This document shows positions 25,648 through 36,902 of a stretch of 64,000 bases of DNA, one piece after another. The translations under genes and the position numbers were made by a program. Location: assembly GCF_004920405.1 (NCBI RefSeq), contig NZ_RFLV01000001.1:1798001-1862000 (forward strand), in the 5' to 3' direction. The DNA is from Pseudomonas leptonychotis (lineage in GTDB: Bacteria > Pseudomonadota > Gammaproteobacteria > Pseudomonadales > Pseudomonadaceae). The notes beneath the pieces were generated by a model. The model saw nothing but the letters and a program-made list of their open reading frames with translations, did no database searches and was not told the origin of the DNA. Each line of letters starts with the position of its first letter. Positions within the stretch are counted from its first letter, which is position 1.

Positions 25648-26673
25648 TTAACCCGCTTTCTGCTGGGCGCGATACTCACCTGGCGTCAGCCCGGTCCATT
25701 GGCGAAACGCGCGGAAAAACACACTGGGTTCTGAGTAGCCCAAGAGCAGCGCGATTTCGGCCGCTGGTAAGGTGCCGCTGCTCAGGTGTTGCTCGGCCAG
25801 TTGCTGGCGGGTGTCATTGAGCAGCTGTTGATAGTTGCAGCCCTCTTCGGCCAGGCGCCGTTGCAGGGTGCGTTCACTCAGGTGCAGATGGCGCGCCAGT
25901 TCGCTGCGGTCCGGCTCCCCCCGCGCCAGCTGCTCGCCCAGCAACGCCACTACCCGCGCACTCAGGCTTTCGCTGGGCAGGCGTGCGAGCAGCGCTTCAG
26001 CATGCTGGCGCAATAGGTTTTGCAAGGGCAGGTTGCCCTGGGTCAGCGCGGCACCGGCCAGGTGTTTGGGCAACACAATGGCGTAGTCGCTGGCGCCGAA
26101 TTGCAGCGGGCAGGCAAAAACGTGGGTGTAACTATCGAGGCTCGGCGGTTGCGCATGGACGAACTGCGCACGCAGCAGGTGCCAGTTATCCAGCAGCGGG
26201 TGAAACATCTTCACCCAGCCGGCCATCAGTGCCAGCACGCGGGTGCGTGTGACCGGCAACTCGGGATGCAAGGGTTGGTAGAGCAGGTGCAACTCATCGC
26301 CGTGTTCATGCAGCTGAATTTCACCGCCTTCACCAGCTAGGCGTTGGTAGCGCACCCCAGCAAGCAGGGCATCACCCAGTGTTGGGCTGCTTTGCAGCAG
26401 ATAACCGAGCACGCTGAAGGTGGCGGGAGCGAGGTGTTCACCCAGCGCCAGTCCGGGTTCGGCATGCTCGATACGACTCAGGCATTGCCACAACTGTTCC
26501 TGTGCGGCGAAGGGAATACGCGCATCGGGATCATTGAGCAGCTCTTCACTCAGCCCGCATGCACGGATCAGCTCATTACGTTCCAAGCCTAATTGGCTGG
26601 CTGCACGCAACACCGCGAGGGTGACGCTGGCACTGACGGAGGTGTGCGGTGAGTCGAACGGGTGTTTGGCCAT
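25648..26673 (-). CDS. AraC-family transcriptional regulator
   Basis: A 341-residue regulator with an N-terminal Arabinose_bd-type ligand domain (about residues 20-205) and a C-terminal HTH_18 domain. The first helix-turn-helix is around residues 255-280 (ELARHLHLSERTLQRRLAEEG), and the family motif AEIALLLGYSEPSVFFRAFRQWTGLTPGEYR is near the end. This architecture resembles OruR/ArgR-like Pseudomonas regulators of catabolic genes. The target is unknown; the adjacent epimerase and the TRAP transporter are both candidates. Confidence 0.88.
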   Translation of the reverse strand: MAKHPFDSPHTSVSASVTLAVLRAASQLGLERNELIRACGLSEELLNDPDARIPFAAQEQLWQCLSRIEHAEPGLALGEHLAPATFSVLGYLLQSSPTLGDALLAGVRYQRLAGEGGEIQLHEHGDELHLLYQPLHPELPVTRTRVLALMAGWVKMFHPLLDNWHLLRAQFVHAQPPSLDSYTHVFACPLQFGASDYAIVLPKHLAGAALTQGNLPLQNLLRQHAEALLARLPSESLSARVVALLGEQLARGEPDRSELARHLHLSERTLQRRLAEEGCNYQQLLNDTRQQLAEQHLSSGTLPAAEIALLLGYSEPSVFFRAFRQWTGLTPGEYRAQQKAG

Positions 26674-26866
26674 TCAGTAAGTTTGCCCAAAGCTGTGGCT
26701 CAGCGGTAGCGCTAAAGCGTCTAGGCTGAGTGTGTGGATAAATACTTGGTTACTCGCTGGCTAAGCATTACTCCGTGCAACTTATTTCTGAGCCGTTAGA
26801 CTCTCGCCTCCGGACGCACTCAAAAGGTGCGCTCGGCTCAACAATAAACAGAAAAGGAGAACTCCC

Positions 26867-27838
26867 ATGAAAGGTAAATCCCTGGCATGGGCCCTGTCGG
26901 CTGCACTTGCAGGTATCACCCTGAGCAGCGCCGTACAGGCCGAAGAGCAATTCGTCACCATCGGCACCGGTGGCCAAACCGGCGTTTATTATGTAGCCGG
27001 TCAATCGATCTGCCGTTTCCTCAATCGCGGTGCTACTGAGCACGGCATCAAGTGCAACGCACCCGCCAGTGGCGGCGGCGTGGCCAACGTCAACGGTATC
27101 CGCAGTGGCGAATTCAATTTCGGCATCATGCAATCGGATCACCAATACAAGGCCATGAAAGGTGTCACACCGTTCGAGAAAGAAGGTGCGATGGATGACA
27201 TCCGCGCCGTGTTCTCGTTGCAGAGTGAAGTGTTCACTATCCTTGCGCGTCGCGACGCCAACATCACCACCTTCGATGACCTCAAAGGTAAGCGCGTCAA
27301 CATCGGCAACCCAGGTTCCGGCCAGCGCGACACCCTTGATGAAATCATGCAGGTCAAAGGTTGGGAGCGTTCCGTGTTCTCCCTGGCCGCTGAGCTGAAG
27401 CCGGCAGAGCAGGCTTCTGCCTTGGGCGATAACAACATCGATGCGATGACCTACTTCGTTGGCCATCCAAACGGCGCGATCCAGGAAGCCACCACCACCA
27501 CCGACGCGGTACTGGTGCCGGTGACCGGTGCGGAAATCGACAAGCTATTGGCTGAGAAGAGCTACTACACCAAGGCTGATATCCCAGGCGGTGTGTACAA
27601 GGGCAACGACAAGCCGACACCATCGATTGGCGGCAAAGCGGTGCTATCCACCTCGGCTAAGGCCAGCCCGGAAGTGGTTTACCAGCTGGTTAAGTCGGTG
27701 TTCGACAACATTGATCGTTTCAAGCGTCTGCACCCTGCATTTGCTGACCTGAAAGAAACCGACATGATCAAAGTTGGCCTGAGTGCGCCGTTGCACGAAG
27801 GTGCTGTGCGTTACTACAAAGAGCGTGGCTGGTTGTAA
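26867..27838 (+). CDS. TAXI-family TRAP transporter solute-binding protein
   Basis: A 323-residue periplasmic binding protein of the TRAP-associated extracytoplasmic immunogenic (TAXI) type. The signal peptide ends near residue 25 (VQAEE). Family features are FVTIGTGGQTGVYYVAGQSIC, the NFGIMQSD segment and KGKRVNIGNPGSGQRD. It captures a solute, in related systems glutamate or other carboxylates, and passes it to the fused permease downstream. A hairpin with a short T run separates the two genes and could favour excess binding protein. An AAGGAG site precedes the ATG. Confidence 0.92.
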   Translation: MKGKSLAWALSAALAGITLSSAVQAEEQFVTIGTGGQTGVYYVAGQSICRFLNRGATEHGIKCNAPASGGGVANVNGIRSGEFNFGIMQSDHQYKAMKGVTPFEKEGAMDDIRAVFSLQSEVFTILARRDANITTFDDLKGKRVNIGNPGSGQRDTLDEIMQVKGWERSVFSLAAELKPAEQASALGDNNIDAMTYFVGHPNGAIQEATTTTDAVLVPVTGAEIDKLLAEKSYYTKADIPGGVYKGNDKPTPSIGGKAVLSTSAKASPEVVYQLVKSVFDNIDRFKRLHPAFADLKETDMIKVGLSAPLHEGAVRYYKERGWL

Positions 27839-27875
27839 TCAGCCGGCTCTGCTGAGCTAGCATCTTTAGATAAGC

Positions 27876-27904
27876 AAACCCGCAGTCGTGAGGCTGCGGG
27901 TTTT
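27876..27904 (+). terminator. Hairpin between TAXI binding protein and permease
   Basis: A perfect 10-bp stem (27876-27885 and 27894-27903) has an 8-nt loop and continues into TTTT. It probably reduces, and does not abolish, transcription of the permease. Confidence 0.75.
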
Positions 27905-27938
27905 GCCGTTTCCGTACCCTCGAATGCAGGTTCGACCC

Positions 27939-30494
<2,556 letters not shown>

Positions 30495-30500
30495 GCCATA

Positions 30501-30534
30501 CAGAGCGCTGCGCAGTATATTGCGCAGCGCTCTG
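30501..30534. terminator. Palindromic hairpin after the TRAP permease
   Basis: A perfect 14-bp stem (arms 30501-30514 and 30521-30534) has a 6-nt loop and begins 7 bases after the permease stop. There is no T tract, but the strength and position suggest 3'-end formation or protection. Confidence 0.65.
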
Positions 30535-30594
30535 TGGGTAAGTGTGTGGATAAGCTGTTAATCACCTTTGTCTGCGGGCTTGTAAGCACTCAGG

Positions 30595-30631
30595 CAACTT
30601 ATTGCGCAAGGTTGCGCAATAAGTTGCGCAG
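30595..30631. promoter_or_regulatory. TTGCGCA palindrome array upstream of hcp
   Basis: A perfect 15-bp inverted repeat with a 2-nt centre (30595-30626) contains TTGCGCAA twice (30602 and 30612). A third TTGCGCA lies at 30624. The centre is about 105 bp before the -24 element of a sigma54-like promoter, which is a typical enhancer distance. A fourth TTGCGCA lies at 30520 within the preceding hairpin. Confidence 0.6.
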
Positions 30632-30674
30632 ATTTAAGTGATCTGCCGCACAGTCGCTTTCTAGCTTGATGGCT

Positions 30675-30713
30675 AACCCTTATAAATCGTTGTTTTATAA
30701 GGGTTTTATTTTA
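30675..30713 (+). terminator. AT-rich terminator-like hairpin before hcp
   Basis: A perfect 12-bp stem (30675-30686 and 30694-30705) has a 7-nt loop, followed by TTATTTTA. It lies immediately before the -24 element and would shield hcp from read-through. Confidence 0.6.
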
Positions 30714-30714
30714 A

Positions 30715-30730
30715 TGGCACGCTTATCGCT
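30715..30730 (+). promoter_or_regulatory. Sigma54-like promoter of hcp
   Basis: TGGCAC at 30715-30720 and TCGCT at 30726-30730. GG (30716-30717) and GC (30728-30729) are exactly 10 nt apart. The -12 element has one mismatch to TTGC. Sigma54 control of hcp and vgrG genes is established in several bacteria. Confidence 0.65.
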
Positions 30731-30786
30731 CTAGGGAGGGTTCCCGGATCACTGCAGATCCATGACCCAAGGCAAGGAAAGCACTC

Positions 30787-31305
30787 ATGCCAACTCCCGC
30801 GTATCTGTCCCTCGAAGGCACCAAGCAAGGCCTGATCACCGCCGGCACCTTCACCGAAGATTCCGTCGGTAACATCTTCCAGGAAGGTCATGAAGACCAG
30901 ATTCTGGTTCAAGCCTTCAACCACCAGGTCATCATCCCGCGTGACCCACAGTCCGGTCAGCCGACTGGCCAGCGTGTACACAAGCCGCTGATGATCACCA
31001 AAGTCTTCGACAAATCCTCGCCGCTGATCTTCAACTCCCTGACCTCTGGCGAGCGTTTGAACAAGTGCCGTCTGGAGTGGTACCGCACTTCCTCCACTGG
31101 TACTCAAGAGCACTACTTCACCATCGAGCTGGAAGATGCCGTGATCGTTGACGTGCAGTCGCGTATGCCGAACTGCCAGGATCCGAACATGTCTCACTTC
31201 ACTCACCTGGAAGACGTGTACTTCACCTACCGCAAAATCGTCTGGACCCACGAAGTCTCCGGCACTTCCGGTTCTGACGACTGGCGTACCCCGATCTCCG
31301 CCTAA
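30787..31305 (+). CDS. hcp: Type VI secretion tube protein Hcp
   Basis: A 172-residue Hcp1-family protein that stacks as hexameric rings to form the secreted tube. The family pattern is clear: PAYLSLEGTKQGLITAG, the central HKPLMITKVFDKSSPLIFNSL and the final YRKIVWTHEVSGTSGSDDW. No structural T6SS genes (tssB/C, tssK, clpV) lie nearby, so this is an orphan hcp feeding a machine encoded elsewhere. An AAGGAAAG site precedes the ATG. It is the first gene of the island and is preceded by a sigma54-like promoter. A terminator follows it. Confidence 0.95.
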   Translation: MPTPAYLSLEGTKQGLITAGTFTEDSVGNIFQEGHEDQILVQAFNHQVIIPRDPQSGQPTGQRVHKPLMITKVFDKSSPLIFNSLTSGERLNKCRLEWYRTSSTGTQEHYFTIELEDAVIVDVQSRMPNCQDPNMSHFTHLEDVYFTYRKIVWTHEVSGTSGSDDWRTPISA

Positions 31306-31333
31306 ATACAGGCTGAGTTCGTACGCTCCGCAC

Positions 31334-31365
31334 CGGCCAGGCATCGTCCTGGCCGCTGCGTTTTT
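31334..31365 (+). terminator. Terminator after hcp
   Basis: CGGCCAGG and its complement form an 8-bp stem with a 6-nt loop. TTTTT follows five bases later. Confidence 0.7.
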
Positions 31366-31494
31366 AGTGAGACCTGTTTCGCCAAACGCTGACAGGCATC
31401 GCGAAAAAGCACGAGTACGCACGGCTACCTAGGCCAGGCCTGGGTTAAAACTGCGCAGTGGTTTGATTCATGGACGAAACAAGAGGAACAACGA

Positions 31495-33597
31495 ATGTTC
31501 GCCGCCGCCAACCAGACTCATTTCAGCCTGAGCATCGAAGGCGTTAGCCACGATCTGCAGGTGCTCGAATTCAGCGGCCGTGAGGCGATCAGCCAGCCCT
31601 TCGAGTTTGAACTGGAGTTGGTCAGCGAACGCCCTGATCTCGACCTGGAAAGCCTGCTGCACCAAGCTGCTTTTCTGGTCTTCAACCAAGCCGGCAACGG
31701 CATTCATGGGCAGATCTACCGCGTTGCCCAAGGCGAGTCCGGCAAACGCCTGACCCGCTACCATGTCACCTTGCGCCCGCAACTGGCCTATCTGGCGCAC
31801 CGCACCAACCAACGCATCTTCCAACACCTGACGGTGGAAAAGATCATCAGCCAAGTGCTCGAAGAGCATGGCATCCAGGCCAACGCCTACCAATTCCAAC
31901 TCGGCTCGATCTACCCCGAGCGCGAGTACTGCGTGCAGTACGACGAGACCGACCTGCACTTTGTGCAGCGTCTGTGCGAGGAAGAAGGTATCCACTACCA
32001 CTTCCAGCACAGTGAGCAAGGCCATGTATTGACGTTCGGCGACGATCAAACGCCGTTCCCCAAGCTGGCGCCAACCGCCTACCAGCAAGACAGCGGCCTG
32101 GTCGCCGATGACCCGGTGATCAAACGTTTTGGCGTGCGCGTGGAAACCCGTACCAGCCGGGTGACCCGCCGCGACTACGACTTTGAAAAACCCAAACTGC
32201 TGATGGAAGCGGACGCCAAAAGCGCGTTCAAACCCGACCTAGAGGATTACGATTACCCTGGCCGCTTTGTCGACCGTGAACGTGGCAAGCACCTCAGCCA
32301 GCGCGCGCTGGAACGCCATCGTCACGACTTCGAACAGGCTCAAGGCGATAGCGACCAACCGCTGCTGGTCAGTGGCCACTTCCTCGCCCTGACCGAGCAC
32401 CCACGCACCAGCTGGAACGACCTGTGGTTGCTCACTGAAGTCAGCCATGAAGGCAAGCAGCCGCAAGTGCTGGAAGAGTCAGTCACCAGCCATACCGAGG
32501 TCAGTGACGGCTTCCAGCAGGGCTACCGCAACCACTTCCGCGCTACCCCCTGGACGGTGCTCTACCGCCCAGCGCTCAACCACCCGAAACCGCGCATCCT
32601 CGGTAGCCAAAGCGCCGTGGTCACTGGCCCGCCGGGTGAAGAAATCCACTGCGACGAATACGGCCGGATCAAGGTGCAGTTCTTTTGGGACCGTGAAGGC
32701 CAAGCCGACGATAAAACCAGCTGCTGGCTGCGCGTCAGCTCCAGCTGGGCCGGCGACCGCTACGGCGGCATCGCCATCCCACGGGTCGGCATGGAAGTCG
32801 TGATCACCTTCCTTGAAGGCGACCCCGACCAACCGCTGGTCACCGGTTGTCTGTACCACGCCGAACACGTGGTGCCCTACGACCTGCCGGCGAACAAAAC
32901 CCGCAGCCTGTTCAAAACCCTCAGCAGCCCCGGCGGCGGCGGTTACAACGAACTGCGTATTGAAGACAAAAAAGGTGCCGAACAAATCTACCTGCACGCC
33001 GAGCGCGACTGGGACGAGAACATCGAGCACGACCAGAAAATCCGCATCGGCAACGAACGCCACGACACCGTTGAAGCCAACAGCTACAGCGAATTCAAAG
33101 CCGAAGAACACCGCACCACCCACGCCGACCGCAAAAGCGAAGTCAAAGCCAACGACCACCTTACCGTCGGCAACAACCAACACATCAAGATCGGCACTGG
33201 CCAGTTCATCAATGCCGGGCAGGAAATCCACCTTTCCAGCGGCCAGAAAGTCGTGCTCGAAGCCGGCAGCGAACTCACCCTCAAAGCCGCCGGCAGCTTT
33301 ATCAAGCTCGACGCCAGCGGCATCACGATGGTTGGCCCGATTATCAAAATCAACTCAGGTGGCGGCCCAGGCAGTGGGTCGGGGGCTGCGCCGGTATTGC
33401 CGGTAATTCCCAAACCCGCAGATACCGCACCAACCGGTGAGCGAACCGGCCAGGCGCAGGTTAACTCGCCTGTACCCATTGCGGTGTTACCTGCGAAGAG
33501 CCGCGAAAAGGGCCCTGAGCAGCTGATCGTTGACGTATGGGGCGATCCGGCCATGGGCGGGCAGGTAGAGCTACACGACCCGGAGGGTGACGTATGA
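31495..33597 (+). CDS. vgrG: Type VI secretion spike protein VgrG (TssI)
   Basis: A 700-residue spike trimer subunit that caps the Hcp tube and carries effectors. It has a gp27-like N-terminal part, then the gp5 OB-fold with the VgrG signature EIHCDEYGRIKVQFFWDREG and RVSSSWAGDRYGGIAIPRVGMEVVITFLEGDPDQP, then a repetitive gp5 C-terminal needle (about residues 500-620). A proline-rich tail of about 75 residues follows, ending in a short domain (EQLIVDVWGDPAMGGQVELHDPEGDV), probably a docking site for its cargo. The last codons overlap the effector gene by 4 bp (ATGA). A GAGGAAC site precedes the ATG. Confidence 0.95.
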   Translation: MFAAANQTHFSLSIEGVSHDLQVLEFSGREAISQPFEFELELVSERPDLDLESLLHQAAFLVFNQAGNGIHGQIYRVAQGESGKRLTRYHVTLRPQLAYLAHRTNQRIFQHLTVEKIISQVLEEHGIQANAYQFQLGSIYPEREYCVQYDETDLHFVQRLCEEEGIHYHFQHSEQGHVLTFGDDQTPFPKLAPTAYQQDSGLVADDPVIKRFGVRVETRTSRVTRRDYDFEKPKLLMEADAKSAFKPDLEDYDYPGRFVDRERGKHLSQRALERHRHDFEQAQGDSDQPLLVSGHFLALTEHPRTSWNDLWLLTEVSHEGKQPQVLEESVTSHTEVSDGFQQGYRNHFRATPWTVLYRPALNHPKPRILGSQSAVVTGPPGEEIHCDEYGRIKVQFFWDREGQADDKTSCWLRVSSSWAGDRYGGIAIPRVGMEVVITFLEGDPDQPLVTGCLYHAEHVVPYDLPANKTRSLFKTLSSPGGGGYNELRIEDKKGAEQIYLHAERDWDENIEHDQKIRIGNERHDTVEANSYSEFKAEEHRTTHADRKSEVKANDHLTVGNNQHIKIGTGQFINAGQEIHLSSGQKVVLEAGSELTLKAAGSFIKLDASGITMVGPIIKINSGGGPGSGSGAAPVLPVIPKPADTAPTGERTGQAQVNSPVPIAVLPAKSREKGPEQLIVDVWGDPAMGGQVELHDPEGDV

Positions 33598-36500
33598 GCG
33601 AGCTCAAGGACGAGAGTATCGAGCAGGGTACCCGCAAGCGGACTGAGTACGACAACGCACGGCGTGCCCAGCTGACTATCAATCTCACGCGTACAGATGG
33701 CGGGAAGCTGCGCATACCCATCGCGTACAACATGCGCAGCCATGAGGAAGAAAAGGACATCCAGCAGAATACATTTCTGGCAATTGTGCCCCTGGCCCGT
33801 TTACCTGGTAACGACCAATACGACAAAGCACCCAAAGGTGGCTTGCCTCGCCCTGGTCGTATATACGTTTTCCAGGATGGCAAGCTCTGGCGCGAGCTGC
33901 TCTGCGACGGTAAAGGCAACCTGAGTGACGTCGATGTCGGTTATTGGCGAAAACAGGCGGAGCAAGGCCAGTTTGCTGATGACCGTTCAGCAGCATGTAC
34001 GCCGTTGTCGCTGATCTTAGTGCCCATGCTGCTCCAGGGGCATTTCGTGGGTAATGACTACACGATGGCCTACAGCGAGTTGCCCTGGACCTGGGAGTAC
34101 ATCACCTGGCTTGAGGGCAATAGCAGCCGGGTGCAAAAGCGACTCCAGTCCTTCGGCCCTGCGTGGTCTGCGGCTGTAGCCGGGGGTGAGCAGTGGCGCA
34201 CGACGCAGGCCATGCCAATTGTTGTCATCGACAAGCATGCCGAAGGACTTCGCCCGCGCGACTTCAATGTTGAAAGCGCGTTGGCTGACCCGGCTACGTT
34301 CACGCCGTCACTGGCAGCCATTCCGCCCACTGAATGGGTCGCCAAGCTACAGAGCACACTTACTGAGTTGGCAGGCCATGATAAAAGCGCACCTCCCGCG
34401 CCACTTCCGGCGATCACCGCTGCTGTCGACGTGTTTGCTGAAAAAGCCATGCGCGGCTACCCCAAGCTGGTGGGGTTGATACTTCACGATCCGCTGTTTT
34501 CGTTGCGCCATGCAACTGCACAGGCGCGCCAGACGGAGTCTTACCTGCTTGCGCTTAACGCCCTGGTACCGCACCGCCCGAATGGCCGCTATGCACAGTT
34601 GGTTTACAGCACGGTTATGCAGAAGGCCGAGAATCCGCTGTCGAAATTCCAGGAATATCTGGATATCAACGAGTTGAACAAAGCGGTATTCGTGCGAGAG
34701 CGACACGAAGCCCGCGAGCACTTGGAACTGATGCTCAAACGCTTAGTGGGGATATTCAACAACGACTTGGCCGTGGTGCTTCAAGACTGGTTGTTCAGCC
34801 ACGATGAGCGGTTATTGGAGCCCTATGCCCTACTGGCAGAGGCACTGGACGCGTTGGGTAAGAGCCCGGTCCAGTCTGACGCGCTGTGTGTCGACGCCAT
34901 GGGCCGGGAGTTACAGCAGAGTATTGGCCGCTTAAGTCAAAGCTTGCTGCAGGGCAAGCACGCCGTTACCCGCTCCATTCTGGTGACGGATGAAAACAGC
35001 GTGCCTGAACCGGTCAAGCGTTTGCAGGCTCTAGCCGCCACGGGGCGCCAACCAAAGCCAGAACGCATGGGGCTAAGCAGCTTATTGCGGGTGGTGGATA
35101 TCGAACCAGAGGACACCGATCGCGGCCTCGTGTTTAAAAACGTGCACGCCCTGATCAGCGATCTAATGGATACCTTCTCTGTCAGCGTACTCACTCACCT
35201 TCAGCGATTGAACAGCAGTGGTGCGGTCATGCAAGTCACCTTCAACCGACTGTTCGCACCGTCGCTGGGTGCGCTGGACAAACTGTCATCGAAATGGAAG
35301 GGCTTACAGTTGATGACGGCCGCCGAGGCCGAGGCTAAGCACTTCAAGATTCTTGGCAGCAACAGCGGCGGCTTGCAGTCCGGCCTGACGCCCGCCGAGC
35401 GCACCACCCTGAGCCGGCAGAATTATCTGTACGGCAATATTCTTGACCACGAAGAACGTGTGATCGGCTCCAGCAGCCCTCGCCAGCTCGATAAGGTGCT
35501 GCAGAATCAAGGCAAGGTCACCTTGATCGTCGCCCCGGATGACCACCCCGAGGTGCGTAAGTACCGCGCCTGGAAGGAGTATGTCGCGCGTAAAGTCGAT
35601 ACATTGGCTAGAACGCCGAGTATGCCGGTTGTGGCTGTGGCCTGCGCGCTATACAACTTGCAGGCGCAACGCGATGGCATGAGAGGGTTGATTACTGAAG
35701 GGCTGGAAGGGAAGGGGCGCTATCAGGCTGGAATAGTCTCAGCGGTCACGGATTTAACTGTGGCGTTGGGCAACCTCACCAAGCCTATGCTTGGTGTGGA
35801 AAATAGTTTGGTGCAGGTGCTAGAGAAACAACTATTTGATACATCGAAGATTTCTAAGCGTTGGGCCGCAAAACTGATAGAACAGACTGATAACGCAAAA
35901 TTACCAGCGCTGCGCACGTTATCAGGTGTCGCCATGCTTTTCACTACGGCCTTGAGTGTGTGGGATGCTAAGCGTGCTTGGCAGCAGGGAGACATGGATG
36001 CAGCGTTGGCCTATGGCGTTGCCGCCAGCGGCGGGGCGGCCTGGACTGCTTATGCTTGGGGTATGGCAATCAACCCGTTCGTACTGGGCATCGGTGCTGT
36101 ACTTTTTATCGGCGGAAGTATTGTCGCCGGCTGGCTGGTTGACAGCGATGCAGAAGCGCTCCTAAAAAATGGCCCCTTTGGGCGTGAGCATGGCCAAGTG
36201 GGGCTGCTCGATGGCTTGCTGGGGGACGACAAGCGCTTCGCTCATTTAGCCGATTCGCAGGTTGCCTACACGCAGCTGTTGGGCATTCTCGGCAAACCGC
36301 GGATTCAGGTATCTCGCTTCGCCGAGTGGCTGCGTCAAGCACCGGCCCCTCAGCGGGCACGGTTGCTGCGCCTGAATGCCGAGCGTGAAACACGTTTCCC
36401 CTCATCGAGTGCGCAGTGCGTTCGTGCAAGCGCTCAACCCTTAGAGGGAGAAGACTGGGTGGTGACCGTGCACTCACCGCTGCTTGCCATGTTCCAGCGC

Positions 36501-36902
36501 GAGCAGGACTTTCAGCTGCATGCGGTTGAGCAATTGGCTGTACTGCCGCTTACGGGGGTGTTCAACGTGGAGCGAGTCGAGCCTCGCCCAATCGGTGAGG
36601 CCAAGGTGTCGGCCATGCCATTGGATGATGCCAGCGTGCTCTATGTACTGCCCAAGCAGTACCCAGTGTTGCAACTGACGCCGCTGCAACGCCGTGGCAG
36701 TCAGGTTACTCAGCGCCTCAAGGTGTTTGCCCAATTTCACCTGGGAACCCCCACAAACCTTAAGCAGTACGTGGTTCTGCCACAGTCTAGCCCGAAGCGC
36801 TGGCTGCCCTACAACGCGTCGTATCGCCAGTTGCCACAGCAGCAAGCCCAGCCGGGTGAGGTACCCTACTGGCAGATCGAAGTGGCGGAATTTAAAGCAT
36901 GA
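33594..36902 (+). CDS. Candidate VasX-like T6SS effector (pore-forming type)
   Basis: A 1102-residue protein translationally coupled to vgrG by a 4-bp overlap. The N-terminal part (about residues 45-190) contains IVPLARLP…RPGRIYVFQDGKLWREL and WTWEYITWLEG, a layout like the N-terminal region of VasX-type toxins. A long helical middle follows. Residues about 775-850 hold two to three hydrophobic helices (GVAMLFTTALSV, then WGMAINPFVLGIGAVLFIGGSIVAGWLV), the expected membrane-inserting part of a colicin-like pore former. The remaining 250 residues are soluble. No nuclease or lipase motif is seen. Linked membrane proteins downstream fit immunity to a membrane toxin. Function is inferred from context and layout. 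Confidence 0.72.
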   Translation: MSELKDESIEQGTRKRTEYDNARRAQLTINLTRTDGGKLRIPIAYNMRSHEEEKDIQQNTFLAIVPLARLPGNDQYDKAPKGGLPRPGRIYVFQDGKLWRELLCDGKGNLSDVDVGYWRKQAEQGQFADDRSAACTPLSLILVPMLLQGHFVGNDYTMAYSELPWTWEYITWLEGNSSRVQKRLQSFGPAWSAAVAGGEQWRTTQAMPIVVIDKHAEGLRPRDFNVESALADPATFTPSLAAIPPTEWVAKLQSTLTELAGHDKSAPPAPLPAITAAVDVFAEKAMRGYPKLVGLILHDPLFSLRHATAQARQTESYLLALNALVPHRPNGRYAQLVYSTVMQKAENPLSKFQEYLDINELNKAVFVRERHEAREHLELMLKRLVGIFNNDLAVVLQDWLFSHDERLLEPYALLAEALDALGKSPVQSDALCVDAMGRELQQSIGRLSQSLLQGKHAVTRSILVTDENSVPEPVKRLQALAATGRQPKPERMGLSSLLRVVDIEPEDTDRGLVFKNVHALISDLMDTFSVSVLTHLQRLNSSGAVMQVTFNRLFAPSLGALDKLSSKWKGLQLMTAAEAEAKHFKILGSNSGGLQSGLTPAERTTLSRQNYLYGNILDHEERVIGSSSPRQLDKVLQNQGKVTLIVAPDDHPEVRKYRAWKEYVARKVDTLARTPSMPVVAVACALYNLQAQRDGMRGLITEGLEGKGRYQAGIVSAVTDLTVALGNLTKPMLGVENSLVQVLEKQLFDTSKISKRWAAKLIEQTDNAKLPALRTLSGVAMLFTTALSVWDAKRAWQQGDMDAALAYGVAASGGAAWTAYAWGMAINPFVLGIGAVLFIGGSIVAGWLVDSDAEALLKNGPFGREHGQVGLLDGLLGDDKRFAHLADSQVAYTQLLGILGKPRIQVSRFAEWLRQAPAPQRARLLRLNAERETRFPSSSAQCVRASAQPLEGEDWVVTVHSPLLAMFQREQDFQLHAVEQLAVLPLTGVFNVERVEPRPIGEAKVSAMPLDDASVLYVLPKQYPVLQLTPLQRRGSQVTQRLKVFAQFHLGTPTNLKQYVVLPQSSPKRWLPYNASYRQLPQQQAQPGEVPYWQIEVAEFKA

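Noticed and set aside
33594..36902. Reading the large effector as an Rhs/polymorphic toxin
   Set aside because: No YD repeats, no PAAR domain and no C-terminal toxin boundary motif are visible; the membrane helices and N-terminus fit a VasX-like layout better.
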